Assembly (NCBI RefSeq): GCF_018336815.1
Contig: NZ_CP050497.1
Location: 558,001-622,000 of the forward strand
DNA length: 64,000 nt
Direction of reading: 5' to 3'
From: Treponema vincentii
GTDB lineage: Bacteria > Spirochaetota > Spirochaetia > Treponematales > Treponemataceae
The number at the start of each line of letters is the position of its first letter. The stretch's first letter is position 1. Under the pieces are notes generated by a model. The model ran no database searches. It was not told where the DNA came from and worked only from the letters and a program-made list of their open reading frames with translations. A program made the translations under genes and the position numbers. Below, one piece after another: positions 26,969 through 37,531 of the stretch.

Positions 26969-29900
26969 TGTTATTTCCTCCTTGTCCCTGTGTTTCTGCT
27001 GTAAAATATTCAGCCCTAATCGCGGCAAGATCCGGAGGAAGGGACATCGTCGCTTTTGCATTTGCCTTTCCGTTAAATAAAGAGTAAATCACCGGAATAA
27101 TAAACAATGTTACCAAGGTACTGGAAAACAAGCCGCCGATTATACACAAGCCGATCGGCTGCGTTACGCTTGCACTGTCTCCGCCGAAGAACGCCATAGG
27201 GATCATTCCCAAAATAGTCGTAAGCGTAGTCATCAAAACGGGACGCAACCGGCTCGCTCCAGCTTCCTCACATGCTTGCAGCACAGGACGGCCTCGCCGT
27301 ACTAAGAGGTTTGTCTGGTCTACCAAGATGATACCGTTATTGACAACAATTCCCAGCAGCATAACCACTCCGATTAACGACACCATACTGAACGCCTGTC
27401 CTGTTATCAGATGAATAAGAACAACGCCGACAACGAGGAAGGGCATCGTGAAGAGGTTGATAAAGGGATTTTTAAAATCCTCATAAGTTCCAGCCATAAC
27501 GCCGAATACGAGGATAATCGCCAATATGATAATAGAAAGAAACACATTGGAGGTATTTCTGGTATTTTTCCATGAACCCTCATACGTGAGCGTTATATTG
27601 TCCGGAATTACCAGATTATCGCTTATCAACTGCTTTATTTGCTCTTCTACTTCCCGCGCGCTGCTGCTTGAATCTTTGAGCCCCGCAGTCAGGTGAATAA
27701 TGCGGGATTGATTTTCGCGATTGATGGAAACCGGTCCTGTACCGCGGATAATTTCTGCAAAGTTTGCTACGGAATAAAGACCGGATCGCCCTGCAACATA
27801 AATCTTTTCCAAATCGGGAATTTCATCTCTATCCTCTTTCATAAGCAACACAACGACATCGTAACTATCGCCGTTTTTATGATAGGTGGTAGCTGTCATC
27901 CCGTTGATGCAATAGTTAATTTCATTTGCAATCGACATGATAGAAATTCCAAAACTATATGCCCGTTCACGGTCAACCTTTATTTCAACTTGAGGTAACC
28001 CATCTTGCATATCAATCTGAGGTTCGGTAACCGAAGGAAGCTGCTCTTTTATCAGTGCTTGAATTTTCTTTGCGAGGGCAACACTTGCATCCAAATCATT
28101 TGAACGGAAAACAATATTAACATCGTTTCCGCTCATTTGCTGCATCATCCCTTCATTAAAGCTCAGCGTTGCTGCAGGATAAGAATCAAAATGGGCTCTG
28201 AGTTTCTCTTTTACCGTTTGGGCATTATCAATTTGCTTGGATGCATCGGGTAGGTAGACGGTTAACGAGCCTTTATACGACGTATCCGACATTCTTCCCC
28301 CGCCGCCGGAACCGATACTGACCACGATATTATCATAGCCTTTAATTTCATCCTGCGCAAACTGATAAAAGTCATCGAGGATTGCCTGAGTCTCTTCAAG
28401 TTTTGTCCCCAAGGGTAAGGTAACATTTAAGGAAACCGAGGAATCGTTAAAATTGGACATAAAACTTATGTTTAGACGGCCGATCAGTACAAGCGATGCT
28501 GCAAAAATTCCGAAGGCAATAACAACGGTTGCAAAGCGGCGGCGCAAAACAAAGTGTAAACCTTTCTGATACAGAGTTGTAAGCCGATTCAACGCCCTTT
28601 CAATACTCTTATCGCATTTTGCAAGAAACTTATTTTTGATAGGATGCTCTTTTCTATTACTGACCGGCAAAAACTTTCCTGCTAAGACCGGTACTAGGAA
28701 CACGGCAACAAAAAGCGAGGAAAGAATCGCAATTAAGATAACGGACATCAAGCTGCTGAACATTTGTCCAAGCATTTCAAGCTTATTTTTAAAAACGAAG
28801 AAGGGGATAAAGACGCAAATAGTCGTAAGGTTTCCGGCAGCTACGGAAGCCATTACTTCTTGAGTGCCGATAACAGCGGCGGTCAAAGCCTGTGTTCCTC
28901 GATTCCGATAGACATAAATATTTTCCAATACGACAACGGAAGCGTCCACAACCATACCGAGTCCTAAAATTAAACCGGTCATGGTAATCATATTCATCGT
29001 TATGCCGGCAAACGACATAATGGTAAGGGTGATTAAAATACAGAACGGGATGGAAATAGCCATAATAAAGGTACTTCGTCCGCTGCGCAAAAATATGAAT
29101 AGGACTAAAACTGAAAGAATAAAACCTTGCACAATCGATTTAATAAGCTCGGTCAAGGTATCACTGACTGATGTAGAATCATCGCTGATAATTTCTATTT
29201 TTATATCGGCAGGCAGTGTTTTTTCAATTTCCTTTATTTTTTCTTTTACCGCTTTTGCAACATTAACCGTGTTTGAACCGCTTTGTTTTTGAACGGAAAC
29301 ATAGACACCGGGTTTTCCGTTTATGTAAATTTTACTTGTTGCATCAGAGTAGCCCATAAAGGCAGTCCCGATATCTTCAAGCTTTACATCATACCCGTTA
29401 TACGTTCCGACAACACTATGGTTAATGTCATCAATGGACTCAAATTCGCCGGTTGTTCTAACCGTATATTTTTTTGTTCCTTCACTGACACTTCCGCCGC
29501 CTACTTCGATATTTTGAGAAGAAAGACCTCTCGCAATAGAAGACAGAGTCAGACCGTACGCTTCCAGCCGATTTTGATCAAGTTCAATTCTTACGATTGC
29601 ACTGCGTCCGCCGCGGACTGAGGCTTGTGCGACACCGTCCGCTTGCTCTAATAAACTGGAAATTTGTTCATCGGCTATTTTCTTTAGCGACTCTTCCGAA
29701 CGGTTGCCATTGACGGCAAGCGTGATAATAGGCATGGAAGACGTATCAAATTGAAAAATAGAAGGGGTAGTCGCGTTAGTCGGCAATGCCTGCTTGACCT
29801 TATCGATCTTATCTCGTAAGTCATTTACCGCAACATCCATATCCGTGCCGTAGTTAAATTGAAGCGAGATGGAAGACATCCCTTCCGATGAAGTCGAGGT

Positions 29901-30140
29901 CATCTTCTTGAGATTCGTTACACTGATAAGACTTCCCTCTAACACTTGTGTAACCGACTTTTCAACCGTTTCCGGCCCTGCATTCGGATACGAGGTACTG
30001 ACCATTGCTACCGGCATATCCATATCCGGCATCAAAGCGATAGTTATATTCCCCAGCGTAAACACTGATACAATCGCAATCAATACGAAAGTACAAAGCA
30101 TTAATACCGGATGTTCGAGTATTTTTTTCGATATACTCAT
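26961..30140 (-). CDS. RND efflux pump inner-membrane transporter
   Basis: 1059 residues, the AcrB/HAE1 size. A first transmembrane helix (VLMLCTFVLIAIVSVFTLGNI) precedes the large periplasmic porter loops and a second block of helices. The motif GLILGLGMVVDASVVVLENI (about 390-410) carries the Asp of the proton relay. A second set ends with GVVMLLGIVVNNGIILVDQ. AGGAG 6 nt before the ATG. It exports hydrophobic compounds by proton motive force. It works with the adaptor (30149-31123) and the TolC-type gene (31181-32485). Confidence 0.93.
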   Translation of the reverse strand: MSISKKILEHPVLMLCTFVLIAIVSVFTLGNITIALMPDMDMPVAMVSTSYPNAGPETVEKSVTQVLEGSLISVTNLKKMTSTSSEGMSSISLQFNYGTDMDVAVNDLRDKIDKVKQALPTNATTPSIFQFDTSSMPIITLAVNGNRSEESLKKIADEQISSLLEQADGVAQASVRGGRSAIVRIELDQNRLEAYGLTLSSIARGLSSQNIEVGGGSVSEGTKKYTVRTTGEFESIDDINHSVVGTYNGYDVKLEDIGTAFMGYSDATSKIYINGKPGVYVSVQKQSGSNTVNVAKAVKEKIKEIEKTLPADIKIEIISDDSTSVSDTLTELIKSIVQGFILSVLVLFIFLRSGRSTFIMAISIPFCILITLTIMSFAGITMNMITMTGLILGLGMVVDASVVVLENIYVYRNRGTQALTAAVIGTQEVMASVAAGNLTTICVFIPFFVFKNKLEMLGQMFSSLMSVILIAILSSLFVAVFLVPVLAGKFLPVSNRKEHPIKNKFLAKCDKSIERALNRLTTLYQKGLHFVLRRRFATVVIAFGIFAASLVLIGRLNISFMSNFNDSSVSLNVTLPLGTKLEETQAILDDFYQFAQDEIKGYDNIVVSIGSGGGGRMSDTSYKGSLTVYLPDASKQIDNAQTVKEKLRAHFDSYPAATLSFNEGMMQQMSGNDVNIVFRSNDLDASVALAKKIQALIKEQLPSVTEPQIDMQDGLPQVEIKVDRERAYSFGISIMSIANEINYCINGMTATTYHKNGDSYDVVVLLMKEDRDEIPDLEKIYVAGRSGLYSVANFAEIIRGTGPVSINRENQSRIIHLTAGLKDSSSSAREVEEQIKQLISDNLVIPDNITLTYEGSWKNTRNTSNVFLSIIILAIILVFGVMAGTYEDFKNPFINLFTMPFLVVGVVLIHLITGQAFSMVSLIGVVMLLGIVVNNGIILVDQTNLLVRRGRPVLQACEEAGASRLRPVLMTTLTTILGMIPMAFFGGDSASVTQPIGLCIIGGLFSSTLVTLFIIPVIYSLFNGKANAKATMSLPPDLAAIRAEYFTAETQGQGGNNND

Positions 30141-30148
30141 ACGTACTC

Positions 30149-31123
30149 CTATAAAGCGCTTGCCGTATTTGCGGCTGCTTCCTTTATTTGCGCTCCTTCG
30201 CTCAAGTTTTGTGTTCCGTCTACAACTATTTTATCCCCTTCCGAAAGTCCGTTCACAATTTCCACAATACCGTCTACATTCACACCGATGTCTACATTGC
30301 GTACTGTTACTGTTGAATCGGATTGAACTACATACACAAAATTTTTACCGTCCAGAGTTTGAATTGCATCGATAGGAAGACAGAGCGCATCTTTATGCAG
30401 TACGGTTAAAAGTTTAATTTTTGCATACATTCCGGCGTTTATCTTAGGATCGATGGTATCGAATGCCAGATATATTTCTTTAGTTCGCGAAACCTCATCT
30501 ACAATTGGAGACACCCGTATAACATGAGCATCAAAAATCTGATTTTTATAAGCAACAAGAGAGACTTGAGCTTTCAGATCTTGTTTTAGTACCGAAACAT
30601 CCCGCTCCGGCACCTTTGCTTTAATCTGGAGTTCACGGATATTTCCAATCTGAGCTACAGCGGTATTTGTGTTGACGGAGGTTCCTACCGTTAACGGCAA
30701 CGCCGTAATTGTACCTGAAATCGGTGCATACACAGGACTTATTTCATAATACGTTCCGGGGGTTGAAGGATCGATTTCGGCAAGTTTGTCTCCTCGTTTT
30801 ACGATTGAGCCGAGCGTTACATACACACGGGTAATTTTTCCTCCGATTCCGGGATAAACGGAAATGGTGTTATTAGCTTGGACATTGCCGTTCATGGTTA
30901 AATATTCCTGCAACTCTGTTTTTGACAACACTTGTGTTGTTACGGAATAAACAGTTGCCGCAGCATTTGCAGACGCTCCGTGCATTCCATCTTTGCTGTC
31001 CGGCATACTGCCTGCACCGCCGGACATTCCGCCTTTGTTTTTGGGCAATAGTGCAATGATTGCAATAACCGCAATAACACCGGCTACTAATAAAATCCGT
31101 CGCATAATTTTCTTTGATTTCAT
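30149..31123 (-). CDS. RND efflux periplasmic adaptor (MFP) subunit
   Basis: About 324 residues from ATG 31123 (GGAG 6 nt upstream; ATG 31138 is an alternative). It has one N-terminal membrane anchor (RILLVAGVIAVIAIIALLPK), a lipoyl-like domain (NGNVQANNTISVYPGIGGKI...GDKLAEIDPS), a beta-barrel (YKNQIFDAHVIRVSPIVDE) and a membrane-proximal domain with GLSEGDKIVVDGTQNL. The alpha-hairpin is very short. It bridges the pump and the outer-membrane channel. It lies 8 bp upstream of the pump gene. Confidence 0.9.
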   Translation of the reverse strand: MKSKKIMRRILLVAGVIAVIAIIALLPKNKGGMSGGAGSMPDSKDGMHGASANAAATVYSVTTQVLSKTELQEYLTMNGNVQANNTISVYPGIGGKITRVYVTLGSIVKRGDKLAEIDPSTPGTYYEISPVYAPISGTITALPLTVGTSVNTNTAVAQIGNIRELQIKAKVPERDVSVLKQDLKAQVSLVAYKNQIFDAHVIRVSPIVDEVSRTKEIYLAFDTIDPKINAGMYAKIKLLTVLHKDALCLPIDAIQTLDGKNFVYVVQSDSTVTVRNVDIGVNVDGIVEIVNGLSEGDKIVVDGTQNLSEGAQIKEAAANTASAL

Positions 31124-31180
31124 AGTGTTCTCCATCATTTCTCACTCAGTTAAGGAAGTTCTTTAGAGAGCTTCTCAAGG

Positions 31181-32485
31181 TTATTTGCCGATAAGACTTT
31201 TAAGCGTTAGTCTGCTGTTTATCAAAGACAGTTGCTGATTTTTATACTGAAGTTCGGCATTGCTATACGCATTGTGAATAGCTTGCAAGCTATTCAAATC
31301 TTTCGTTCCGTTTTTATAGGCAATCTCTGCCATTTCATAACTTTTCTTTGCCAACTCACTATTTAACCGGCAGTTTTCCAAACCTTCCTTCGCAATCTCA
31401 ATTTCATTCAGTATTTCGATGATATTTGTTTTTATCTGCTGTCTTTTTTTATCGAGCTGCATTTCGAGCGTTTTAATCGAATCATCCATATCTGCAATAT
31501 TGTCCCTCACGGCAGATCCCGGAATATAATTATCTAATGCAAACGAGAGACCTGCAGAAACAGACCAACTGTCTCTTTTACTTCCCATTTTATTAGGTAA
31601 ATTATAGGAATACGAATAGGGACTGATATTGGCGCTGAGCATTATATTGGGAAGATATGCAGATAGGGTAAGTTGAGAACGGGATATTTTATTTTTATTC
31701 AAGGTATTCTTTATAGTACGGATAGCGGGACTATTTTCTATCAGCTCATCCAAGTTTCCTTGTGAAAGCTCAAAATCATTTGCATTTACATAATCATCAA
31801 GGCTTCCCTCAAAAGAAACGCGCTGCCCCGGCTCCACATTGACACCGATTTCATTTAAGAATTTAAACGTTGCAGTAAAGTATGCCTTTTCGGTATTCCG
31901 TAAATTGATTTTTGCCGTTTCATAATTTACCTGACTGGTCAATAAATCAAGCTCTGTAACAAGACCTTGGCTCTTTTTAATCTTTGTCTGATTATATTGT
32001 GCTTCGTTGGCGTTTACCGATGCCCTACTGATGTCTACCTGTCCTTGCATATATAAAAGCGAATAAAAGCTCTTACGGATTTCCGTTTCAATTTCGCGGA
32101 CAGTATCTTCATAATCTTTTTGTCCGCTTTCGTATGCTGCTTTTAAAGCGGCAATCTTTTTACCGACGCCGAGACTGATATTCAAATTTGTATTGATTCC
32201 GGTAGAAAACGTAAGCGCATTGGTTGCCGTAGAGGTCAAGCCGCCATTTGCACCGCCGCTTACGTTTGCCGAAAGAGACGGCAAAAAATTATTCTACGAA
32301 TGTTCATACTTCCTTTTGGTTTGCTCAAGCTGTATTTCACTTTGCCTAACCGAAAGATGTGTTTGTAACGCTGACTGTACGGCAGTTTCCACATCAATAG
32401 TTTTATCAGGAATTTGTGTTTTTTCTCCAAAACTATTGAACGTAAATAGGATCGACAGCGCAAGTATGATGAGTTTCTGCTTCAT
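31181..32485 (-). pseudogene. TolC-family outer-membrane channel, interrupted by an in-frame TAG
   Basis: The N-terminal 63 codons (signal peptide MKQKLIILALSILFTFNSFG, then the first TolC helix AVQSALQTHLSVRQSEIQLEQ) end at TAG 32296-32294. The same frame continues NNFLPSLSANVSGG and runs 370 more residues through two TolC repeats to LINSRLTLKSLIGK. KYEHS-stop-NNFLPSLS strongly suggests a Trp codon (TGG to TAG), as in family members. The efflux system would lack its channel unless the codon is read through or the base is a sequencing error. Confidence 0.85.
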
Positions 32486-32677
32486 GCTTCCCTCCTATAT
32501 GGGATAAGACAGACGTTGCTCGGCTTATGTAAGGTATAAGCCGATTGCATAATAATAGTAAAACATTTCATCTAAGTACAGGTTACCGAGGGGGCTGAAT
32601 CAGGGCAACCGCGTCAGACGTTTTTTACTATCGCAGAGCGCTCACCTTTTCACTTTATTCGTGTGGAGGATTTAACG

Positions 32678-32697
32678 CCCCGACGCTCACGTCGGGG
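32678..32697 (+). repeat. CCCCGACG...CGTCGGGG palindrome
   Basis: An 8-bp perfect stem with a 4-nt loop, followed by TTGTTT, so it may terminate. Related palindromes are at 57149 and 59231. The remaining sequence of 32486-32728 holds nothing that I recognise. Confidence 0.55.
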
Positions 32698-32728
32698 TTG
32701 TTTATTGTCGATAAATGAAACAACCCTG

Positions 32729-32757
32729 TTGACATTTTTATCGGGTTTATATATAGT
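32729..32757 (+). promoter_or_regulatory. Promoter of tRNA-Val
   Basis: TTGACA (32729-32734), 17-bp spacer, TATAGT (32752-32757), 14 bp before the tRNA 5' end. Confidence 0.75.
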
Positions 32758-32771
32758 CTTTTCTGTTATTA

Positions 32772-32845
32772 GGGCGCTTAGCTCAGCTGGTACGAGCGTT
32801 TGGTTTACACCCAAAATGTCGGCGGTTCGATCCCGTCAGCGCCCA
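32772..32845 (+). tRNA. tRNA-Val (anticodon TAC)
   Basis: The acceptor GGGCGCT pairs fully with AGCGCCC. The anticodon arm TTTGG/CCAAA encloses TTTACAC with TAC at 34-36. The T loop TTCGATC is closed by a GGCGG/CCGTC stem with one mismatch, and the discriminator is A. CCA is not encoded. 32846-33007 shows nothing further. Confidence 0.93.
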
Positions 32846-33007
32846 TAGTTTCCTTCCTTGCTATATATAGACTTATCAAATCATTGCTTTTAATTGATTT
32901 TTAACAGGTCAAGTCGGGAGTTTATATATGGATTATCATATAATAGCTAAAACCAAGAAGACTATCCGAATACTCATATTTGTGGACATTCCTCGCTAAA
33001 CACACTA

Positions 33008-36000
33008 TCAAATTGTTCCGCCGACTCCTTTGAATTTTTCAACAAAAGCAACAATTTTTTGAAAGACCTTTTGTTTTTTTGTTAAATACTCAGGATTGAG
33101 CGGGCTGAGTTTGGGCAAAACGGCATTCAGATCGGTACCGATTTCGCTGGCATACTCGTGTTTTAATGAGGTTTGTATATATCGTTTTGCAGCTTCTTCA
33201 TTAAGCTTTTCTTCGGCAATCAGCGCAGCGGCCTCCTCTTTCTGCTTTTTCTGAGCATACATAAAGAACGCTTGGATAACTTCTGCCTTATCTTTAATCG
33301 GCTCAAAATCCGTTTCGTTGATAAAATCAACAATCAAGCTTTCTTTTGCCCTATTTCCAATACCGGATCTGATTATCCTGCGCACATCATCTACCAATTT
33401 TGCTTTATCGTTTGTCTTCTTATTATGTTCAAAAATAAGAGCCAGAATATAGTCAAGGTCGATCTCTTGCGATTTCAGCAAATCAACTTCAAAAACCACA
33501 TCATCCCAATCTATTTTTGTATGTTCCGGACTCTTACCGCCCCGCTCCCGTCTAAACCAGTCTCGTATATCGTTATATGTAGAACAATAATCCTGCACAG
33601 CCCGTTCGGTCAGCACATCTATTTTCTGCATTTCTGTAAACGCTTCATCTGTTAAAAAGCAGCGGTCTTTAAATGCTTGGAGAGCAACGCGGTCTGTCGG
33701 ATCGATAGACTGCAAGGCTTTCAGCTGTGTAAATTCATCATAATTGCGCAAGATGTTTTCGATGCGAAGGTACTCACCGAAAAGCTGAACAAAGACTTTT
33801 TTTAGCGGCTTCGGTTGTTATTGCGTCCGGCTTAGGAAATTGCGCTTTCAGTTCCCGAACGACCTCTGTGTAGCCCCTGTGTACTTCACCGGTTACACTA
33901 TCGGTGAATCCGTCGATATATTCTTTGTAACTTTTTTCAAGCACCACGTTCTTGGTATTCTGACTACCGAAAAGCGTAATTGCATCTATTGTTGCTTGCT
34001 CCAAATCTCTAAACGTAACGATATTGCCGAATGTTTTTGTTGCATCATAGATACGGTTGGTACGTGAAAATGCCTGTATCAAACCATGATAGCGTAAGTT
34101 CTTGTCTACAAAGAGTGTGTTCAATGTTTGCGCATCAAAACCGGTAAGAAACATTCCAACCACAATCAAAAGGTCGATCTCTTTGCTCTTCACTCTTTTT
34201 GCTAAATCGCGGTAGTAGTTTTGAAACTCCTTACTGTCTACACCGAAACTGGTCTGAAACATTTCGTTATAGTCGCGAATGGCTTTTGCCAAAAACTCCT
34301 TGGCGCTGGAGTCCATTGCAGACACTTCAAACGTTTCTTCAAGAATATCCCCAATGGCATTCTGTTCTTCGTTCGCTGCAAAAGAAAATATGGTTGCTAT
34401 TTTTAACGGCTTTTCACTTTCTTGCTGGAGGAGATTCAGTTGTTCATAATAGAGTTTGGCAGCTTCAACACTGCTGACTGCAAACATAGCATTAAAGCCC
34501 ATCCTGCTTCCTTGCATCCGATGAGTCTTTATACTAAAATTCCGTAAGATGTATTGAGCAATTTCTTTTATCCGGTCGGGATGGAGCAAGAGTTTCTTTT
34601 CTTCTGCAGCGCTGATTTTTGCTTCGTCCTGCTCTGTTTCCAAGGCTTTGAACGTGGGGCGCACATCGTTATAGTCAACCTTGAATTTTAATACTTTTTC
34701 ATCTCGGATTGCATCAGTGATAACATAGGAATGCAGCTCACGTCCAAACACACTCGCCGTAGTTTCTGTGCCCAATGCATTCTCAGGAAAAATAGGTGTT
34801 CCGGTAAATCCGAATTGATAATATTTCTTGAATTTCTTCCGTAAGTTTTTTTGCGCTTCACCGAATTGAGAGCGATGACATTCATCAAAGATAAAGACAA
34901 CCTGTTTTTGATAGATAGGTAAATCGCCTTCTCCTTTCATAAGGTTGTTCAGTTTTTGAATAGTTGTTACAATAATTTTATTATCGTCTTTCTCAATATT
35001 CCGTTTTAACCCTGCAGTGCTTTCCGAACCGTTTACACTATCCGGCGAAAAGCGCTGGTACTCTTTCATTGTCTGATAGTCCAAGTCTTTGCGGTCAACA
35101 ACGAAAAACACCTTATCGATAAATTCAAGCTGCGTAGCAAGGCGAGCAGCTTTAAAGCTCGTGAGTGTTTTTCCGGAACCGGTCGTATGCCAAATATAGC
35201 CGCCGCCATCCGGTGTACTCCATTTCTTTGCTTGAAACGAACTTTTTATTTTCCATAAGATACGTTCCGTTGCAGCAATTTGATACGGGCGCATAATGAG
35301 CAAGGTATTGCCGGTATCAAACACGGAATAGGTAAGCAATACTTGCAGCAGTGTATTTTTCTGAAAGAAGGTCGCCGTAAAATCTTTAAGGTCTTTAATC
35401 AGTGTATTGTCCGATTTTGCCCAATTCATTGTAAAATCAAAACTGTTTTTATCTCTCTTTACCGTATTGGCAAAATAGCGGGTATCTGTTCCGTTGGAAA
35501 TAATAAACATTTGCAGGTATTTATATAAGGAACTTTCGCTATTAAAACTTTCCTTGCTATAGCGGTGTACCTGATTAAACGCTTCGCGGATTGCAACTCC
35601 TCGTTTTTTCAGCTCTATCTGTACCAGCGGCAGCCCATTCACCAAAATAGTTACATCATACCGGTTTGCCTGTGTGCCCGTTTGTTCAAACTGGTTGATC
35701 ACCTGCACTTTGTTGCGGGCAATGTTCTGTTTGTCGACCAAATAGATATTTTGAATGTGCCCGTCGTCAAAAACAAAATCATAGATATAATCATCGTGTA
35801 TCTTCCGTGTTTTATCTATAATACCTTCACTCGGTTTATCCAAATACTCATCCAGAAACCGCTGCCATTCCGCATCGGTAAAAACAGTCTTGTTGAGTTC
35901 TTGTAACTGCTTTCTTACATGAGCGAGGAGTGCAGCGGGAGTAGTAATATCGGGAAGATACTCGTAGCCTTGGTTGCGTAAATCTTGGATCAGCTCCCGT

Positions 36001-36116
36001 TCCAAAGCAGCTTCCGGCTGATAGCCTACAGAGGGTTCGCTCACCATTGAATCTTTGGTGTATTTATCAAGGACGATAAAGTTCGGCAATTCTGCTATTG
36101 TGCCGTATTGTGTCAT
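33008..36116 (-). pseudogene. hsdR: Type I restriction endonuclease subunit R, frameshifted
   Basis: The start at ATG 36116 (AAGGAG upstream, 4-bp overlap with the hsdS stop) gives a protein of about 1035 residues split in two frames at an A7 tract (33797-33803). One A fewer yields [21 protein letters not shown] without interruption. Domains: HSDR_N nuclease with [17 protein letters not shown] (Asp/Glu...QxEXK), helicase Walker [20 protein letters not shown] box, motif VI-like QAFSRTNR, then the helical C-terminus that docks to the methylase. It needs HsdM and HsdS to translocate and cut. An assembly error or real inactivation/phase variation is possible. Confidence 0.88.
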
Positions 36117-37285
36117 TGCGGTGTCTCCTTCCGGCATTGAGGTCGTTGTGCCGTTACCTCATGTTTTGGAAATGATAGTAATTGCTCCCGGTAATACTCA
36201 TACTGCTTACGGCGCAGCGCTATTTCTTTCGGTAACCCCTCGCTGATGGAATTGACCAAGGTATCGAACTTATCGAGGATGGCAACGATACGGGCTTGCT
36301 CAGAAAGCGGTGGAACGAAAATAGGAAATTTCTTCAACATTGGTAAACGTAAAGAAGTTACTGATGAATGCACAGACTGTTTCATTATAAAATTATAGAA
36401 ATGAGCCAAGAAGAAATAATATAAGAATTTAGGATTCAGCTGCGATTTATCCTTTACAATAAAACGATAAGCCCTTTGGTGTAAAGCATATTTACCTGAA
36501 ATATAATGAAATACCTTACCAACCCCTACACCATCTCCAGCGGTGATTACTGCCGTTTCATCAAAATCATACGATCCAATGGCTCTCGGAATTTGTGAAC
36601 GGACAAAAAAGGGATATTCTCCATTATCTAAAGCTTCATTCGTATTATGTAAACCCGTTCCAATCTCCGTTATTTCCCCCAGCGGTTTCCATTCCACCTC
36701 ATCGCCAAAGGTAAGCAGATTGTCTCTATAATACTCATACTGTTTTTTACGCGCCTCCAGCTCCGCCTCCAGCTCCGCCTCCAGCTCCGCCTCCAGCTCC
36801 GTGAATTTGTCGAGAATACGAACGATCTCTTCCTGAACAGGGCGAGGCGGAAGAGGGATTTTTTTATGAGAGTAATTGCTTATCCATTGTCGTTTATGAT
36901 CTCCTTCGGCAAGTTCACTTGGTAAGGTATTCAGCCAATGATAAATATACTGTAATAATACTTGAGTTTCATCTTTAGATGTAATCATTTTCATTGCAGA
37001 TGATTTTGCTTTAAAATCAAAATCTACCCATTTGTGAGCGGTAGTAAAATCATCAAAAATAATTACAGGATGTACGGAAGCCTGATAGATACCATCTGTT
37101 TCATCGGTATACCCAAGAATAAACGTCTTTCCTGCAGTCAGCACAGGGGTAGGATACTCTGCCTTGTAATTTGTTGATTTTACCAAATACGCGGTAGGCT
37201 GCTCATATTCGGTAACCTCTCCCAGCGGCTTCCATTCCACTCCGTTGGGGCAGTGCTCTTGCAATAACTGTTGTATCTTATTCAT
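36113..37285 (-). CDS. hsdS: Type I specificity subunit S with a tandem-repeat spacer
   Basis: 390 residues with two target-recognition halves (about 15-150 and 198-345). Each is followed by a conserved coiled spacer: [21 protein letters not shown] then [12 protein letters not shown] in the middle, and [14 protein letters not shown]...[12 protein letters not shown] at the end. The central spacer holds four identical ELEA units. HsdS binds the bipartite DNA site and positions HsdM and HsdR. Its ATG overlaps the small gene before it by 4 bp, and its stop overlaps hsdR by 4 bp, so the whole locus is coupled. Confidence 0.9.
   Translation of the reverse strand: MNKIQQLLQEHCPNGVEWKPLGEVTEYEQPTAYLVKSTNYKAEYPTPVLTAGKTFILGYTDETDGIYQASVHPVIIFDDFTTAHKWVDFDFKAKSSAMKMITSKDETQVLLQYIYHWLNTLPSELAEGDHKRQWISNYSHKKIPLPPRPVQEEIVRILDKFTELEAELEAELEAELEARKKQYEYYRDNLLTFGDEVEWKPLGEITEIGTGLHNTNEALDNGEYPFFVRSQIPRAIGSYDFDETAVITAGDGVGVGKVFHYISGKYALHQRAYRFIVKDKSQLNPKFLYYFFLAHFYNFIMKQSVHSSVTSLRLPMLKKFPIFVPPLSEQARIVAILDKFDTLVNSISEGLPKEIALRRKQYEYYREQLLSFPKHEVTAQRPQCRKETPQ
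36753..36800 (-). repeat. 4 x 12-bp exact repeat within hsdS
   Basis: Four perfect head-to-tail units (plus strand GCCTCCAGCTCC) encode ELEA x4 at about residues 163-178, between the two recognition halves. In EcoR124I-type enzymes the number of such 4-residue repeats sets the spacer length of the DNA target. Confidence 0.95.
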
Positions 37286-37527
37286 CTTTTTTCTCTTTTC
37301 TCTTTTGATACTGCTTTTAGGCTATTTGCCTTTTTTGCTGTTTGCGCTAACATAGTGATGGAGTTTAAATAATCTTTTTCCACATTGCTCAAAGTCTTGG
37401 CCTTGTATTTTTTATATTCTGCGATTGCTTTTTGTGTGAGCCAAATGGTCTCGTCTTTGACAATCGCATTTACCGACGCCGCGCCTTCGGGCGTATTATA
37501 AACTAAATATTGCAATTCTTTATTCAT
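37282..37527 (-). pseudogene. Remnant of a rhuM-like gene between hsdM and hsdS
   Basis: 81 residues. The first 32 (MNKELQYLVYNTPEGAASVN, then IVKDETIWLTQKAIAE) match the N-terminus of RhuM/virulence-protein family members of about 330 residues that often sit between hsdM and hsdS. The rest (YKKYKAKTLSNVEKDYLNSI...) matches their C-terminus. The middle is missing, so this is an internal deletion that kept the frame. The short product may be inert. It is kept in the coupled reading order (5 bp after hsdM, 4-bp overlap with hsdS). Confidence 0.65.
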
Positions 37528-37531
37528 TCAT

